Shown: one piece after another, positions 1 to 8,154 of the stretch
Layout: the number at the start of each line of letters is the position of its first letter
Position numbering within the stretch: position 1 is the first letter of the stretch
Virus record (IMG/VR): IMGVR_UViG_3300050821_002122
Location: 1 to 64,000 of that record
Length of the DNA stretch: 64,000 nt
Origin: a virus
Direction: 5' to 3' (one strand)
Made by a program: the position numbers and the translations under genes
Notes under the pieces: generated by a model
Told to the model about the DNA's origin: nothing
Database searches by the model: none
The model's input: only the letters and a program-made list of their open reading frames with translations

Positions 1-203
1 TCATTGGTGGTGGCGAACTCTACGCACACTACCTGAACAAGGCAGACCGCCTCATGCTCACAACCATCGAGTGCGACGCAGGTTGTGATACCTTCTTTCC
101 CACCATCGACCTCGAACGATGGAAGCGGATTAGCCTTGAGTCCTTCAAGGCTGACGAAAATAACCAATACGATTATTCCTACGCAACGTGGGTACGGCTA
201 TGA
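1..203 (+). CDS. Dihydrofolate reductase, C-terminal part (cut by window edge)
   Basis: The frame starting at base 3 reads IGGGELYAHYL, then ADRLMLTTIE, DTFFPTID and finally NQYDYSYATW before a TGA at 201-203. This matches the last third of bacterial and phage dihydrofolate reductases: the GG-x-x-x-Y segment that contacts NADPH, the A-D-x-L-x-L-T strand, the D-T-F-F-P loop and the C-terminal F/Y-rich strand. The enzyme reduces dihydrofolate to tetrahydrofolate for thymidylate synthesis, and T4-type phages carry one (frd). Only about 66 residues are visible; the start lies upstream of the window. The stop overlaps the ATG of the next gene (ATGA), suggesting co-translation. Family call is firm; the missing N-terminus means activity cannot be judged. 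Confidence 0.85.
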   Translation, partial: IGGGELYAHYLNKADRLMLTTIECDAGCDTFFPTIDLERWKRISLESFKADENNQYDYSYATWVRL

Positions 204-1015
204 GCAAGAACATCTGCATATGGCACGCAAACTGCCTCGACGGCTTCGGCTCAGCTACTGTCGTCAAGCTTGCTCTTAATGACTGCGATTTCTTTGAAGG
301 CATCTACGGCAATCCACCGCCGGATGTCAAGGACAAGCATGTCATCATGGTCGACTTCTCGTATCACCGTGAGGTGGTGGAAGCAATGCTGGAAGATTGT
401 GCTTCCATTATCATCATCGATCACCACAAGACGGCGATTGATCGCCTATCCACACTGATGCATCCGAAGCTGACCAAGCTGTTCGATCAGAAACACAGTG
501 GTGCGGTTCTGACATGGAAGACATTCTTCGCTGGTAAGCCAGTACCTCCTATTCTCCAGCATATACAAGACCGCGATCTGTGGCGCTTTGAGTTGCCTTG
601 GACGCGAGAGATATGTGCTTCATTGTACTCGCATGAATTCGACTTCGATCAGTGGTTGAAGTTTGACATCGAGATACTGCGCGTGGAGGGCATCGCTTTG
701 TGCCGCAACCAAGACAAGAGAGTCAAACAGCTAGTAGGAAGCAAAGAACGATGGATGGTTATCGGCGGTCAGTCAGTACCCGTAAGAAACTGTGGTGTTG
801 AGTACGCTTCCGATGTCGGGCATGCTTTGGCGCAAGGACAATCCTTCGCTGCTTGCTATTCCGATACCTCTGATAGCAGGGTCTTCAGCTTACGTTCCGA
901 TGACCAAGGTATGGACGTAGCGTTGGTTGCAGAGAAATACGAAGGTGGTGGCCACAAACATGCTGCTGGCTTCACTGTACCACTAACCAAGTTGGTGGAA
1001 CTCGGTCTCTTATAA
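200..1015 (+). CDS. DHH/DHHA1-family phosphoesterase
   Basis: This 271-residue protein has the DHH superfamily layout. An N-terminal D-G-F-G-S-A segment (about residues 14-19) is followed by V-D-F-S (about 51-54) and the signature I-D-H-H-K-T (about 73-78), all metal-binding. The DHHA1 substrate-binding motif G-G-G-H-K-H-A-A-G-F lies near residue 249. Family members are Mn-dependent phosphoesterases acting on short RNA or DNA ends or on signalling nucleotides (RecJ, NrnA, GdpP types). Which substrate applies here cannot be read from the sequence; NrnA-like oligonucleotide clearance is a reasonable guess given the length. The ATG at 200 overlaps the upstream dihydrofolate reductase stop; an in-frame start at 188 would add four residues and is less likely. 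Confidence 0.85.
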   Translation: MSKNICIWHANCLDGFGSATVVKLALNDCDFFEGIYGNPPPDVKDKHVIMVDFSYHREVVEAMLEDCASIIIIDHHKTAIDRLSTLMHPKLTKLFDQKHSGAVLTWKTFFAGKPVPPILQHIQDRDLWRFELPWTREICASLYSHEFDFDQWLKFDIEILRVEGIALCRNQDKRVKQLVGSKERWMVIGGQSVPVRNCGVEYASDVGHALAQGQSFAACYSDTSDSRVFSLRSDDQGMDVALVAEKYEGGGHKHAAGFTVPLTKLVELGLL

Positions 1016-1024
1016 AGGACTATC

Positions 1025-1489
1025 ATGCTACATACTTTATGGGTGGCCCAAGAACTTGCCGCCGCCAATCCGATTTGCATTTCAGATATTGTCATCACCG
1101 AATGGCCGCAATTCAAAGATATACCTACTGAATCTCGGCACGCTCGCGAAGCTCGATGGACGAAAGAACACCCAGGTCTGGCCATCGCTCGACATCAGCA
1201 GATTATGAACCGCTGCTTGAAAGTCTACACCGAGTTGTTCAATGGCATGACGGCAACCAAAGACATCCGTAACACGCCGGATGCAATGCTTGATGCTGCA
1301 CTGGTGCCCGTTATGGAAGAATTGGCGCTGTATCAAGTCCATGTTTCGCATCATTCAGTGTGGTTGGAGGACACCAAAGGTTGTAGTGACTACCTTGGTC
1401 TTACGGTCACTTACTCATGGGGAACGAAGTCGCATTCGTTCTCGATCTCCAATCTCAGCCCTTTAGAATATGCGCTCAGATTTAGTTAG
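1025..1489 (+). CDS. Hypothetical protein, 154 aa
   Basis: I do not recognise this protein. It is 154 residues, soluble in appearance, with no signal peptide, membrane segment or catalytic motif I can name. The N-terminal half has several Trp and Arg/His residues (SRHAREARW). The middle looks helical and the last 40 residues look like beta strands (LGLTVTYSWG). It starts 10 bases after the DHH gene, with AAAGGAC as a plausible ribosome-binding site, so it belongs to the same transcription unit. Its neighbours are nucleotide-metabolism genes, but that alone does not give it a role. Confidence 0.6.
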   Translation: MLHTLWVAQELAAANPICISDIVITEWPQFKDIPTESRHAREARWTKEHPGLAIARHQQIMNRCLKVYTELFNGMTATKDIRNTPDAMLDAALVPVMEELALYQVHVSHHSVWLEDTKGCSDYLGLTVTYSWGTKSHSFSISNLSPLEYALRFS

Positions 1490-1520
1490 CCCTGAGGTAG
1501 CTGAGCGGAGAGACAAGATA

Positions 1521-1775
1521 ATGCGTGAACTGACCGTACTTGTTTATTCCGAACATATCGACAAAGCAAAATGGAAAGTGGTAATAGCACCATCATCACT
1601 ATCGATCTGGTCACCAGGTCGTAAATACTGTTTGAAGATCGACTGCGCCTGCAACTTCATTCTGGAGGTACGCAAGGGCATCGAGTGTAAATCTAATACC
1701 TTCAGGTGCCAGACGCCTGAAGAGGCATGGAAGATGGCTTTCAGGGCCCTACGAACATACGAGGCACACATATGA
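1521..1775 (+). CDS. Hypothetical protein, 84 aa
   Basis: This is a small unknown protein with alternating hydrophobic and polar residues (YCLKIDCACNFILEV) typical of a compact beta-rich fold. I prefer the ATG at 1521 because GGAGAGA lies just upstream. An in-frame ATG at 1470 would give 101 residues and a 20-base overlap with the previous gene, but has no good ribosome-binding site. The stop overlaps the next ATG (ATGA at 1772-1775), so it is probably co-translated with the following gene. No family or function is recognised. Confidence 0.55.
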   Translation: MRELTVLVYSEHIDKAKWKVVIAPSSLSIWSPGRKYCLKIDCACNFILEVRKGIECKSNTFRCQTPEEAWKMAFRALRTYEAHI

Positions 1776-2242
1776 GACGCGATGAATTGCAGGTAATGAT
1801 TCAAAAGGAATTGGGTAAGTTTGTTGGTCAGAAGGCATCCGACAAACTGGAGAAGCGGATGCAGGATGCAGTAGATGACCTGTGTGTTGATCTGCGCAAG
1901 AAGAACATGTTGCCTCAGGCTGCTGGCGTTCTTATCTCCGGTGTTGATGTAGGCATTACAGGCGTTGGTGTGGTTGGCCTTAAATGCTGGCGCACCGAGT
2001 TCATCGTAGATATGTGGGGAGTCAACGCTGAACCAGATGCGATCCCTTTGGGCTACATGGGCGATATTCAACTCTATTTGATCGGTCAATACTTCTTTGC
2101 CCGGTCCTCTCGCTTCAAGGTGGAGAAATGGCACATGACCGACAAGTCCGATAGCATTCTTTTGCACACCATGGTCAAGCGTGCTTACGATCTAGGCTAT
2201 CGTTACGAACCACAAGGTATCGAGATCGATCTGAGGCATTGA
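1772..2242 (+). CDS. Hypothetical protein, 156 aa
   Basis: This 156-residue protein is of unknown family. The first 50 residues are charged and probably helical (QKELGKFVGQKASDKLEKRM). The centre is hydrophobic and glycine-rich (ISGVDVGITGVGVVGLKCW) but too short on long apolar runs to be a confident membrane segment. The ATG at 1772 overlaps the preceding stop, and the gene ends 14 bases before an intrinsic terminator, so it is the last gene of the unit that begins upstream of the window with dihydrofolate reductase. The longer reading from 1727 overlaps the previous gene by 49 bases and is disfavoured. Confidence 0.6.
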   Translation: MRRDELQVMIQKELGKFVGQKASDKLEKRMQDAVDDLCVDLRKKNMLPQAAGVLISGVDVGITGVGVVGLKCWRTEFIVDMWGVNAEPDAIPLGYMGDIQLYLIGQYFFARSSRFKVEKWHMTDKSDSILLHTMVKRAYDLGYRYEPQGIEIDLRH

Positions 2243-2255
2243 ATACGTAGCACCA

Positions 2256-2286
2256 AAAGCCCGCTCTCGCAGTGGGCTTTTTTACG
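2256..2286 (+). terminator. Intrinsic terminator after the nucleotide-metabolism unit
   Basis: A 10-base stem (AAAGCCCGCT with AGTGGGCTTT, one G-T pair) and a 5-base loop are followed by a run of T. It lies just after the stop at 2242 and before the first virion-type gene at 2333, separating the two transcription units. Confidence 0.85.
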
Positions 2287-2305
2287 TCTGTACAGCGTGG
2301 TAGCA

Positions 2306-2314
2306 TCAATTTTA
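2306..2314 (+). promoter_or_regulatory. Late-type motif TCAATTTTA
   Basis: TCAATTTTA lies 18 bases before the ATG at 2333 and directly after a terminator. The same nine bases occur upstream of other + strand genes at 12942, 32029, 48173 and 55982. A close variant, CAATTTAATG, occurs at 16802, 21501 and (minus strand) 42305. I read it as a candidate late promoter element, but no start site is known. Confidence 0.45.
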
Positions 2315-2332
2315 CTTCTTTAGGAGGCAATT

Positions 2333-3556
2333 ATGCCCTACAAGAATTCCTCAAATAACCGCATTCTGCCGGCTAATGCACGAGCATCTGATGTGGCATC
2401 GAAGGCCATTCAAGAGATTTTGCCAGTGCAGCAGGTGCGCAATATGTCGGCACATAGAGTGCAGGGATTTCCTTCAATACTCTACAACCGACTAACGCAG
2501 GGTCAGAAATGCACTTGCAATGCCAGCGACATCAAGTTGGGTACTCGCTTGGGTGAGGATGGCAAGGCTGCACCCGGTACTGTCAACGAACTGATTACTG
2601 GGGCACTGCATTTCAATGTCAGCCCCTATGGTTCGACTGGACCCAAAGATGACCCCTTCGATTCGGTCACTTCCCCACACGCGAACAACAAGTACCAAGG
2701 CACATTCGATAACGTAGGTCGTGAAGCTACCAGTCTGCCCACGCGTATCGAAGACAGTGAAGCGTTCGGCGATAATGGCCCCCTACAAGACTTCGACATA
2801 GAAGATATGGTCGGTGGTTTTGATACTGCCAACCTAGGCACTACTGATGCAACGTGCGCAGTATGCTTTGGCACTTCTTTCGTCGGTGGCTACGCACCTT
2901 TCCATGCACAGCGTATAGTATTGACCGTCGATAACGTGGAACTAGGTCTTTCGACTCTCAATCTCCTCAAGCACCCTTGGTCTGCCCGAGGCACTTCATT
3001 CTCTGCTCGTGTAGTGCTTCCCTACGGCGCAATTGGTGTCGATTCGTTCAAGGTTTACAACGGCCGCAAGATTGTACCTGCTAATTTTAGTGTGGATGCG
3101 CAGATAATCAACGCAGTGTCTGTGCTGGCATTTTGCGATGGCCGTCCTCATGACCTGGTTGCGTCTTTCGCTGGGGAGGTAGAATGGACTCATTTGGAGA
3201 TTCAATTCATCTTGAGTTCGGATTCGGCTTTCTTTGAATTCCCTAAGCTGAGTCAATCGGCCGACACGAACTTGCTTGAGAAAACTGAGCCATTCCAAAT
3301 CGTTATGGCATCGAATCTACCAAACCTGAAGGCAGAGGATGTGGTAGTCGAAAGTGTTTATGGGAAGGTCTTGGAAGTACAGACCGTTAACTGGTGGAAC
3401 GACAGAAACAGGAGTGTGTTAGGATGGGAGTGCCAGGTTAGACCAGTACAGCCACAGGAGCTTTACAATATACTGCCGCGACGTGGTCGTGTGCTGACCA
3501 AAACACCTACTTCAGTAGGAGTCCACGATAACATGCGTGGCACATTGAGGACATAA
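2333..3556 (+). CDS. Probable virion structural protein, 407 aa
   Basis: Not matched to a named family. The 407-residue protein begins after a strong ribosome-binding site (TAGGAGGCAATT). It has a polar, Asn/Ser-rich first 60 residues, then many short beta-type segments (ARVVLPYGAIGVDSFKVY; HLEIQFILSSDSAFFEF), and an Arg-rich C-terminal 50 residues (PRRGRVLTKT). No membrane segment or catalytic motif is visible. Its position first in a late-type unit, behind a terminator and the TCAATTTTA motif, followed by two similarly sized beta-rich proteins, suggests a virion component such as a neck, baseplate or capsid accessory protein. That assignment is from context only. Confidence 0.6.
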   Translation: MPYKNSSNNRILPANARASDVASKAIQEILPVQQVRNMSAHRVQGFPSILYNRLTQGQKCTCNASDIKLGTRLGEDGKAAPGTVNELITGALHFNVSPYGSTGPKDDPFDSVTSPHANNKYQGTFDNVGREATSLPTRIEDSEAFGDNGPLQDFDIEDMVGGFDTANLGTTDATCAVCFGTSFVGGYAPFHAQRIVLTVDNVELGLSTLNLLKHPWSARGTSFSARVVLPYGAIGVDSFKVYNGRKIVPANFSVDAQIINAVSVLAFCDGRPHDLVASFAGEVEWTHLEIQFILSSDSAFFEFPKLSQSADTNLLEKTEPFQIVMASNLPNLKAEDVVVESVYGKVLEVQTVNWWNDRNRSVLGWECQVRPVQPQELYNILPRRGRVLTKTPTSVGVHDNMRGTLRT

Positions 3557-3557
3557 A

Positions 3558-4784
3558 ATGATTGAGATACCTAAGTTCCGCTACATGGATGATGTCCGCC
3601 GCTTCTTGGAGGGCATCGATAAAGAACTGGACGACAGCGGTAAGGTTCTGATTGAACAGCAGAAGCTCCTAGCCCGTCGGCTGCTGCCAGGTACCCCAGT
3701 TTCTGCCGTCATGGTTTTCAACGTAACACCAACAGATCGGAAAGATCAACTGTCTTTGGTCCGCAAGATGAAAACCAAGGTCGACCCATCGCTGACTAAG
3801 GTGGTGGTTCCGAACATGAAAAAGCTCGAAAGCCAGTACAACATGGCTGAAGACCTTTACGAGAAATTACGTGCCGTTGAGCAGGTGGAGACCCAGATGA
3901 GTCTGGCTTTCCCTGATCGTCGTGGTGAGCAGTTTGAGGCCACCATGCTTCAGATTTCCAAAATGAAGACCAAGATCGCCGACCAGCTGAAACTATGCCT
4001 GGGCTTTTTGTCGCAAGTCGCAGAAGCCCATGTGCCAGCGCAGTTCACCAAATACACGCAGATGATCGCCGACTTGGTCAACGAACATGTGATTTTCAAA
4101 GAGAGCCATCAGTTCCTATACGTGTCGGTTGATGCGAAAGGTAATCTGTTGTTCACCAACTACCTGATGCTTCAGGATGTTGCCAACGACAACGGTGAGA
4201 TTGCACCGCATCTGTATATCTCGGTACAGTGGAAGTTGGGCAAAGAACCGTCGATGACTGTCGATCTGAATCACGAGTATGAGGTGCCGAACAAGCTGAT
4301 CGGTGGTGGTGATGAAGTAGGTTCGGTAGGTGAAGCCGTTAAGGCAATCAGTGAAATGCTGGAGCTGGAAAACTTCAGTTCGGCTCTGGGTGTAGTGCCT
4401 TTGGCCTTGCAATTGAACGTCGATCCGACCTCGCTGAAACCCAACATTTTCTCCTACCGAGATATGATTGGCAAGATCGTGGTCGATGAACGCAGTATGG
4501 GATTCAGACTGCGTAAAGAAGTCAACAACCCAGCGTTGGTGACCGAAGTAGCCGCTCAGATTTACAAAGAGCTTAAGGCGTTGATGCGTACCAAAGACGT
4601 ACGCCTGACCATGAAGACCGAGAAGGTGAAGGGCATCTACACGCTTACCTTCACTTTCAACAAGATCGCACAGGGTGGTGAATTCAGCCACTACGATATG
4701 GAGTTCCTGCGCACCAAATTCGATCTGGATAATGCGCAACTTCGTAAGATCATGAACGTCATTAACAAGGGAAAAGAATCATGA
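3558..4784 (+). CDS. Hypothetical protein, 408 aa, probable virion-associated
   Basis: This 408-residue protein is of unknown family, starting one base after the preceding stop. The first ~170 residues are rich in Lys, Glu, Leu and Met and look helical, possibly coiled coil (DLYEKLRAVEQVETQMSLAF; QISKMKTKIADQLKLCLGFL). The C-terminal half alternates beta strands and helices. It lies between two probable virion proteins and overlaps the next gene by four bases (ATGA), so it is likely co-expressed with them. No enzymatic motif is seen, and a structural or assembly role is inferred from position. Confidence 0.6.
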   Translation: MIEIPKFRYMDDVRRFLEGIDKELDDSGKVLIEQQKLLARRLLPGTPVSAVMVFNVTPTDRKDQLSLVRKMKTKVDPSLTKVVVPNMKKLESQYNMAEDLYEKLRAVEQVETQMSLAFPDRRGEQFEATMLQISKMKTKIADQLKLCLGFLSQVAEAHVPAQFTKYTQMIADLVNEHVIFKESHQFLYVSVDAKGNLLFTNYLMLQDVANDNGEIAPHLYISVQWKLGKEPSMTVDLNHEYEVPNKLIGGGDEVGSVGEAVKAISEMLELENFSSALGVVPLALQLNVDPTSLKPNIFSYRDMIGKIVVDERSMGFRLRKEVNNPALVTEVAAQIYKELKALMRTKDVRLTMKTEKVKGIYTLTFTFNKIAQGGEFSHYDMEFLRTKFDLDNAQLRKIMNVINKGKES

Positions 4785-6280
4785 CCTTCGTCTTCAGTAA
4801 GGATGCTTTGACCGACACGATGGTTCAATGCGACGTCACCGACTTACTGAAGTTTGGTGAGACGCTGACCTCCATTGTACCTCAAGCAATCAGCCCAGTA
4901 ACCACACCAGCGCTGACTCTTAACCAAGTATCCGCCACCACCGATCCTGTGGTGGTACTTAACCTTTTCCAAGGTCAGGTTAATCTCAGCTACGGTTTTC
5001 AGTTGCTGATCACCACGTCTGCCCGAGTACTGACAGCGTTGGTTGCTGTGACCGTCACGCAGGACGTACAGGTTCCATACACGACCCAAAACCCAGAGGC
5101 AATTACTGATTTGGTCGACACCATTGAGAGTGGACAAGCCGCAATTGGTACCGCGGTGTTCTCGTTCCCGCCTGGTGTCGATCCTAGCGGTGGCTACGTC
5201 AACTGGGAATTCATGGATGTTCAAGGTGTGGTATATAGCTCCGGCAATGCCTTCGACTACCAAATCCAAAGTAACGGTCTTTCCAATACCGTGTTGGCGC
5301 GTGCGGTCATCAACATACCGTCGTCAACACCGGCCTCTGATGTGAACTCCAAGTATCAACTGCGGTACACGCTTACCCTCAATTCAGATTTGACCGATCA
5401 GCAGCAGTATTTCTCTGCCGAAAACGTAACGGTCATTGGTCTTACCACCGTACCTTTAGGTGTGCAAGATGCTGTTGAACTGCAGGGCACTACCGCCAAC
5501 ATGTCAATAGTGATTGAGAAGCTTTACGATACGGTCGCAGTCGAACTGTACCAAGATAATACCCTCATCGGTAGTACACCGGTAAAGGACTTCACGCGAG
5601 TTGGCAGCGGTTACTATTTCGCTGCGTCGTTCGATACGACTATGATACCAGCGTCGCTTGAAGCCTACACCGTGATTTGGAAATACTCGAATTCCAATGA
5701 ACCTAACTTGGTCTATACGGAGTCGGCCAATCTGTGGATCATAACACCTACCATCATGGGTGCGATCACCGACGTGAAGGCAAAGATCAATAAGGCCAGA
5801 ACCACTCTGTACGGACAGCCTGACATGCTGTTCCCACCAGAGACGGTCCTGTTGTGGCTTCGGCGAGGGAGAGATAACTTCAACAGTGGCCCTGGCGGCT
5901 TTACTACGTTTACCATGCTGAACGCAAAAGGTGGTGTACGCGAGTACTGGTTAATGTACACGGAGATGCTTGCCATAGAAGCGCAATACCTCGCTGAGGG
6001 CGAGAAGGCATTCAACTTCGCAGGCGCCGCTATAAGTTTGGACGTAGATCGCACTGGCTTCTTGGACAACGCGGCTAGCAAAATTCAGAGTCGCCTCGAC
6101 AATGAGTTCAAACCCTTTAAGCAAAACCTTATCATTAAAGGAAATACGTCCGGCGACGGCTCTGCTGATTTGTCGAAACTTCGGCAAGGTGCTTTGGGTT
6201 CGGTCGGTATCACGATTACGCCAGCATCGCCATGGGGTCCATACCGTTCCGGTCTGCCGTATCCGACAGTCAATCGCTAA
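4781..6280 (+). CDS. Probable virion structural protein with Ig-like beta domains, 499 aa
   Basis: A 499-residue protein. Residues ~60-320 are dominated by short beta strands with Val/Thr/Tyr alternation (YQLRYTLTLNSDL; ESYTVIW-type strands near 290), consistent with two or three Ig-like or fibronectin-like modules. From ~330 the character changes to helical and mixed (IMGAITDVKAKINKA; LLWLRRGRDNFNSG), and the protein ends in a Pro/Gly-rich tail. Such a mix suggests a phage connector, neck or baseplate component, but I do not recognise the family. The gene overlaps its upstream neighbour by four bases and ends 11 bases before the patatin-like gene. Confidence 0.6.
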   Translation: MTFVFSKDALTDTMVQCDVTDLLKFGETLTSIVPQAISPVTTPALTLNQVSATTDPVVVLNLFQGQVNLSYGFQLLITTSARVLTALVAVTVTQDVQVPYTTQNPEAITDLVDTIESGQAAIGTAVFSFPPGVDPSGGYVNWEFMDVQGVVYSSGNAFDYQIQSNGLSNTVLARAVINIPSSTPASDVNSKYQLRYTLTLNSDLTDQQQYFSAENVTVIGLTTVPLGVQDAVELQGTTANMSIVIEKLYDTVAVELYQDNTLIGSTPVKDFTRVGSGYYFAASFDTTMIPASLEAYTVIWKYSNSNEPNLVYTESANLWIITPTIMGAITDVKAKINKARTTLYGQPDMLFPPETVLLWLRRGRDNFNSGPGGFTTFTMLNAKGGVREYWLMYTEMLAIEAQYLAEGEKAFNFAGAAISLDVDRTGFLDNAASKIQSRLDNEFKPFKQNLIIKGNTSGDGSADLSKLRQGALGSVGITITPASPWGPYRSGLPYPTVNR

Positions 6281-6291
6281 AGAGGCCTCGC

Positions 6292-7119
6292 ATGATTCCC
6301 CAGAAAGAAATAAATCTGGCCCTCAGTGGGTCAGGCTTCAAATTTCCCGCACACGTTGGCGCATTATTTGCTTTGGTCAACGCTGGTCTCAAACCCACCG
6401 ACCTGGCAGCAACCAGTGGTGGTAGTATCATTGCCGCACTGTATGCTACAGGCATGTATTCAGTAATCCAGCTACGCGATCTGGCAATGAACAATAATTG
6501 GTCCGCGATGCTGCGCCCTTCACCTTTGCTGTGGCCTTCTTTGAGCTACTGCAATGGCACAAATCTACACAAGTGGTTGCTGAAAATGACTAAAGGCATG
6601 ACGTTCGCCGATCTGGAAAATGACCTGATTATCATGGCGTCCGACATTGGTCACGAAGCACCATTTGAATTCAGCAAATTTTCCACACCGAAGACACGTA
6701 TTGCTGACGCAGTAAGGGCATCGACCGCAATACCTTTCGTGTACTCACCATATATCTACGAACCAATGTTCGAGGGTATTCAGTTGGCCGACGGTGGCCT
6801 TTGCAATAACATATCAATCGATAAGCTGAGTAGCAAGAACCCTCGCCTGGGTATTCAGCTGGTTGCAAACGACTCGACAACCGTAACACCACTGAATCGT
6901 GCTGGTCATCTGCTGAACCTGATGATGAATGCGTCGGAGGCAGCACACATCGACATCGCAGAGTTGAGTGGTGCTGAAGTTGTGTTTGTCGAAACAGGCT
7001 ATGCAAGTGGCTTGGATCGTAACATGGCAAATGGTATTCGCAGCCGCCTGTTCAACGCGGGTGTCGATGCAGTGCAGCCCTTTATCAAAACTCATAGCTT
7101 GGACCGGAGACAGCCATGA
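6292..7119 (+). CDS. Patatin-like phospholipase
   Basis: The 275-residue protein shows the patatin architecture: a Gly/Ser-rich oxyanion-hole segment (LSGSGFKF, about 11-18), the nucleophile elbow A-T-S-G-G (Ser42, with Ala replacing the usual first Gly), and the catalytic aspartate in A-D-G-G at about residue 167. Patatins are lipid acyl hydrolases with a Ser-Asp dyad; bacterial versions include toxins such as ExoU and phage or defence effectors. It carries no signal peptide and no MKIEAA tag, but its stop overlaps the first tagged gene (ATGA at 7116-7119), so the two are probably co-translated. ATG 6292 is preferred over 6232, which would overlap the upstream gene. Substrate and role are not known: membrane attack at lysis, or a cargo enzyme, are both possible. 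Confidence 0.85.
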   Translation: MIPQKEINLALSGSGFKFPAHVGALFALVNAGLKPTDLAATSGGSIIAALYATGMYSVIQLRDLAMNNNWSAMLRPSPLLWPSLSYCNGTNLHKWLLKMTKGMTFADLENDLIIMASDIGHEAPFEFSKFSTPKTRIADAVRASTAIPFVYSPYIYEPMFEGIQLADGGLCNNISIDKLSSKNPRLGIQLVANDSTTVTPLNRAGHLLNLMMNASEAAHIDIAELSGAEVVFVETGYASGLDRNMANGIRSRLFNAGVDAVQPFIKTHSLDRRQP

Positions 7120-7331
7120 AAATCGAGGCAGCTAACCGCCTGGTTGCAACCAAACTTGACCGCAGTTCATCAAAAGCCGAACGCAACCAAAATGAAATGA
7201 ACAGCATAAAGACGCTGTTGAAAAATCAAGAAGCCATACTAAAACGGGAAAAGGACCCAACACTGCGTAAGAAATCGCAGGCTAAAATAGATACCTTGAA
7301 GCAAAAACTTCAAGAATTGGGGGCAAAATGA
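7116..7331 (+). CDS. MKIEAA-tagged small coiled-coil protein, 71 aa
   Basis: First of the tagged series. After MKIEAANRLVA the rest is a highly charged helical segment (NSIKTLLKNQEAILKRE ... SQAKIDTLKQKLQELG), probably one coiled coil. There is no enzymatic motif. It starts inside the patatin stop codon and overlaps the next tagged gene (ATGA at 7328). Its C-terminal half resembles that of the following 54-residue protein, suggesting a local duplication. Small, basic-plus-acidic helical proteins with a targeting peptide are typical of internal head proteins, but that is inference. Confidence 0.7.
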   Translation: MKIEAANRLVATKLDRSSSKAERNQNEMNSIKTLLKNQEAILKREKDPTLRKKSQAKIDTLKQKLQELGAK

Positions 7332-7492
7332 AAATCGAGGCGGCCCAGCGTCTTAGGGCAGACAAGAAAGAACTGCATGACCGTATGCGGGACCTGAAGC
7401 ATTCACTTGAATCGACAACTGATCCTGAAGAGAAAGCCCGCATACAGAAAACCATAGCTGATCTGAAAGAGATCATTCGTACATCCATCTAA
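7328..7492 (+). CDS. MKIEAA-tagged small helical protein, 54 aa
   Basis: A short gene of 54 residues beginning MKIEAAQRLRADKKELH and ending at TAA 7490-7492. Behind the tag is a single charged helix (MRDLKHSLES, then ARIQKTIADLKEII). It overlaps the previous stop by four bases and is followed after 10 bases by another tagged gene with its own AGGAGAGG ribosome-binding site. The pattern "DP-x-x-(K)-A-x-I-x-x-x-L-x-x-L" is shared with the 71-residue neighbour, so they are likely paralogues. Function unknown. Confidence 0.7.
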   Translation: MKIEAAQRLRADKKELHDRMRDLKHSLESTTDPEEKARIQKTIADLKEIIRTSI

Positions 7493-7502
7493 GGAGAGGC
7501 AA

Positions 7503-7763
7503 ATGAAGATCGAAGCTGCTGCACGCCTACGCGCCGAGAAGTGGTCGCAACCTGTAACCGAAGATGTCAAAGAGCATCCACCGGAAGGCCTGTTCAAGAA
7601 ATCGGCTGATGCAATCGCCAAAGGCCTGAAGAAGCTGCACCCAGACTTGAAGTCGGCAATGTCTGCATTGAACTTCTACATAAACCGTGGCGGTGAGGAC
7701 GTACCGAACAAAGAGAATCTGGAGAAAGCCAAAGAGAAGCTGCGCAAACTCTACGGAGAATAA
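7503..7763 (+). CDS. DUF3175-family protein with MKIEAA tag, 86 aa
   Basis: After the tag MKIEAAARLRA come the features I know from the bacterial DUF3175 family: K-W-S-Q near residue 13, a middle F-K-K-S-A-x-x-I-A-K-G-L-K, then S-A-M-S-A-L-N-F-Y-I-N-R-x-G and a final A-K-E-K-L-R-K-L-Y-G. DUF3175 has no assigned function that I know of. Bacterial members usually start close to the K-W-S motif, so the phage version looks like a cellular domain with the tag added in front. A second copy lies at 8151-8489. The family call is by recall of the motif, not by a search. Confidence 0.75.
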   Translation: MKIEAAARLRAEKWSQPVTEDVKEHPPEGLFKKSADAIAKGLKKLHPDLKSAMSALNFYINRGGEDVPNKENLEKAKEKLRKLYGE

Positions 7764-7764
7764 C

Positions 7765-8154
7765 ATGAGCGATGAACATGAAATGAAGGCAGTCGGTACC
7801 AAGCTGATGATGTCCGACGCGGGTTACACCCTCTTTCACTGCCCAGCATGTAACAGCAAGCATGCGCTGTCGGTTGCACAGCCTAACGGTTGGGCGTGGA
7901 ACGGTTCTGGTGATGCACCCATTTTCAGTCCCTCTATTGGCGTCTCTGGCTCTGAAGTCGTGCGCGATGCCGCTGGCAACTGGACTGGTGAGTGGGTACG
8001 CGACGCTGCTGGTGAACCAGTACCTTCCTACTGCCATTCGTTTATTGGTTCCAGTGATGGCTCGACGCCTGGTCGTATTCAGTTCCTAGGTGATTGTACG
8101 CACTCTATGGCCAATCAGCTGGTAGACCTTCCAGACTTTCCGGTGGAGGTATGA
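7765..8154 (+). CDS. DUF6527-like small zinc-binding protein, 129 aa
   Basis: The protein has a C-P-A-C-N knuckle (about residues 23-27) and W-A-W-N-G. It continues with P-I-F-S-P-S-I, later C-H-S-F-I, and finally G-R-I-Q-F-L-G-D-C-T-H before a V-D-L-P ending. That order is what I recall for the DUF6527 family, often mislabelled as ammonia monooxygenase; its function is unknown. The Cys and His residues suggest a metal site. It is one of the untagged members of this cluster. The ATG at 7765 follows the previous stop by one base, and the stop overlaps the start of the next tagged gene. A longer reading from 7687 would overlap the previous gene by 77 bases and is rejected. Confidence 0.65.
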   Translation: MSDEHEMKAVGTKLMMSDAGYTLFHCPACNSKHALSVAQPNGWAWNGSGDAPIFSPSIGVSGSEVVRDAAGNWTGEWVRDAAGEPVPSYCHSFIGSSDGSTPGRIQFLGDCTHSMANQLVDLPDFPVEV

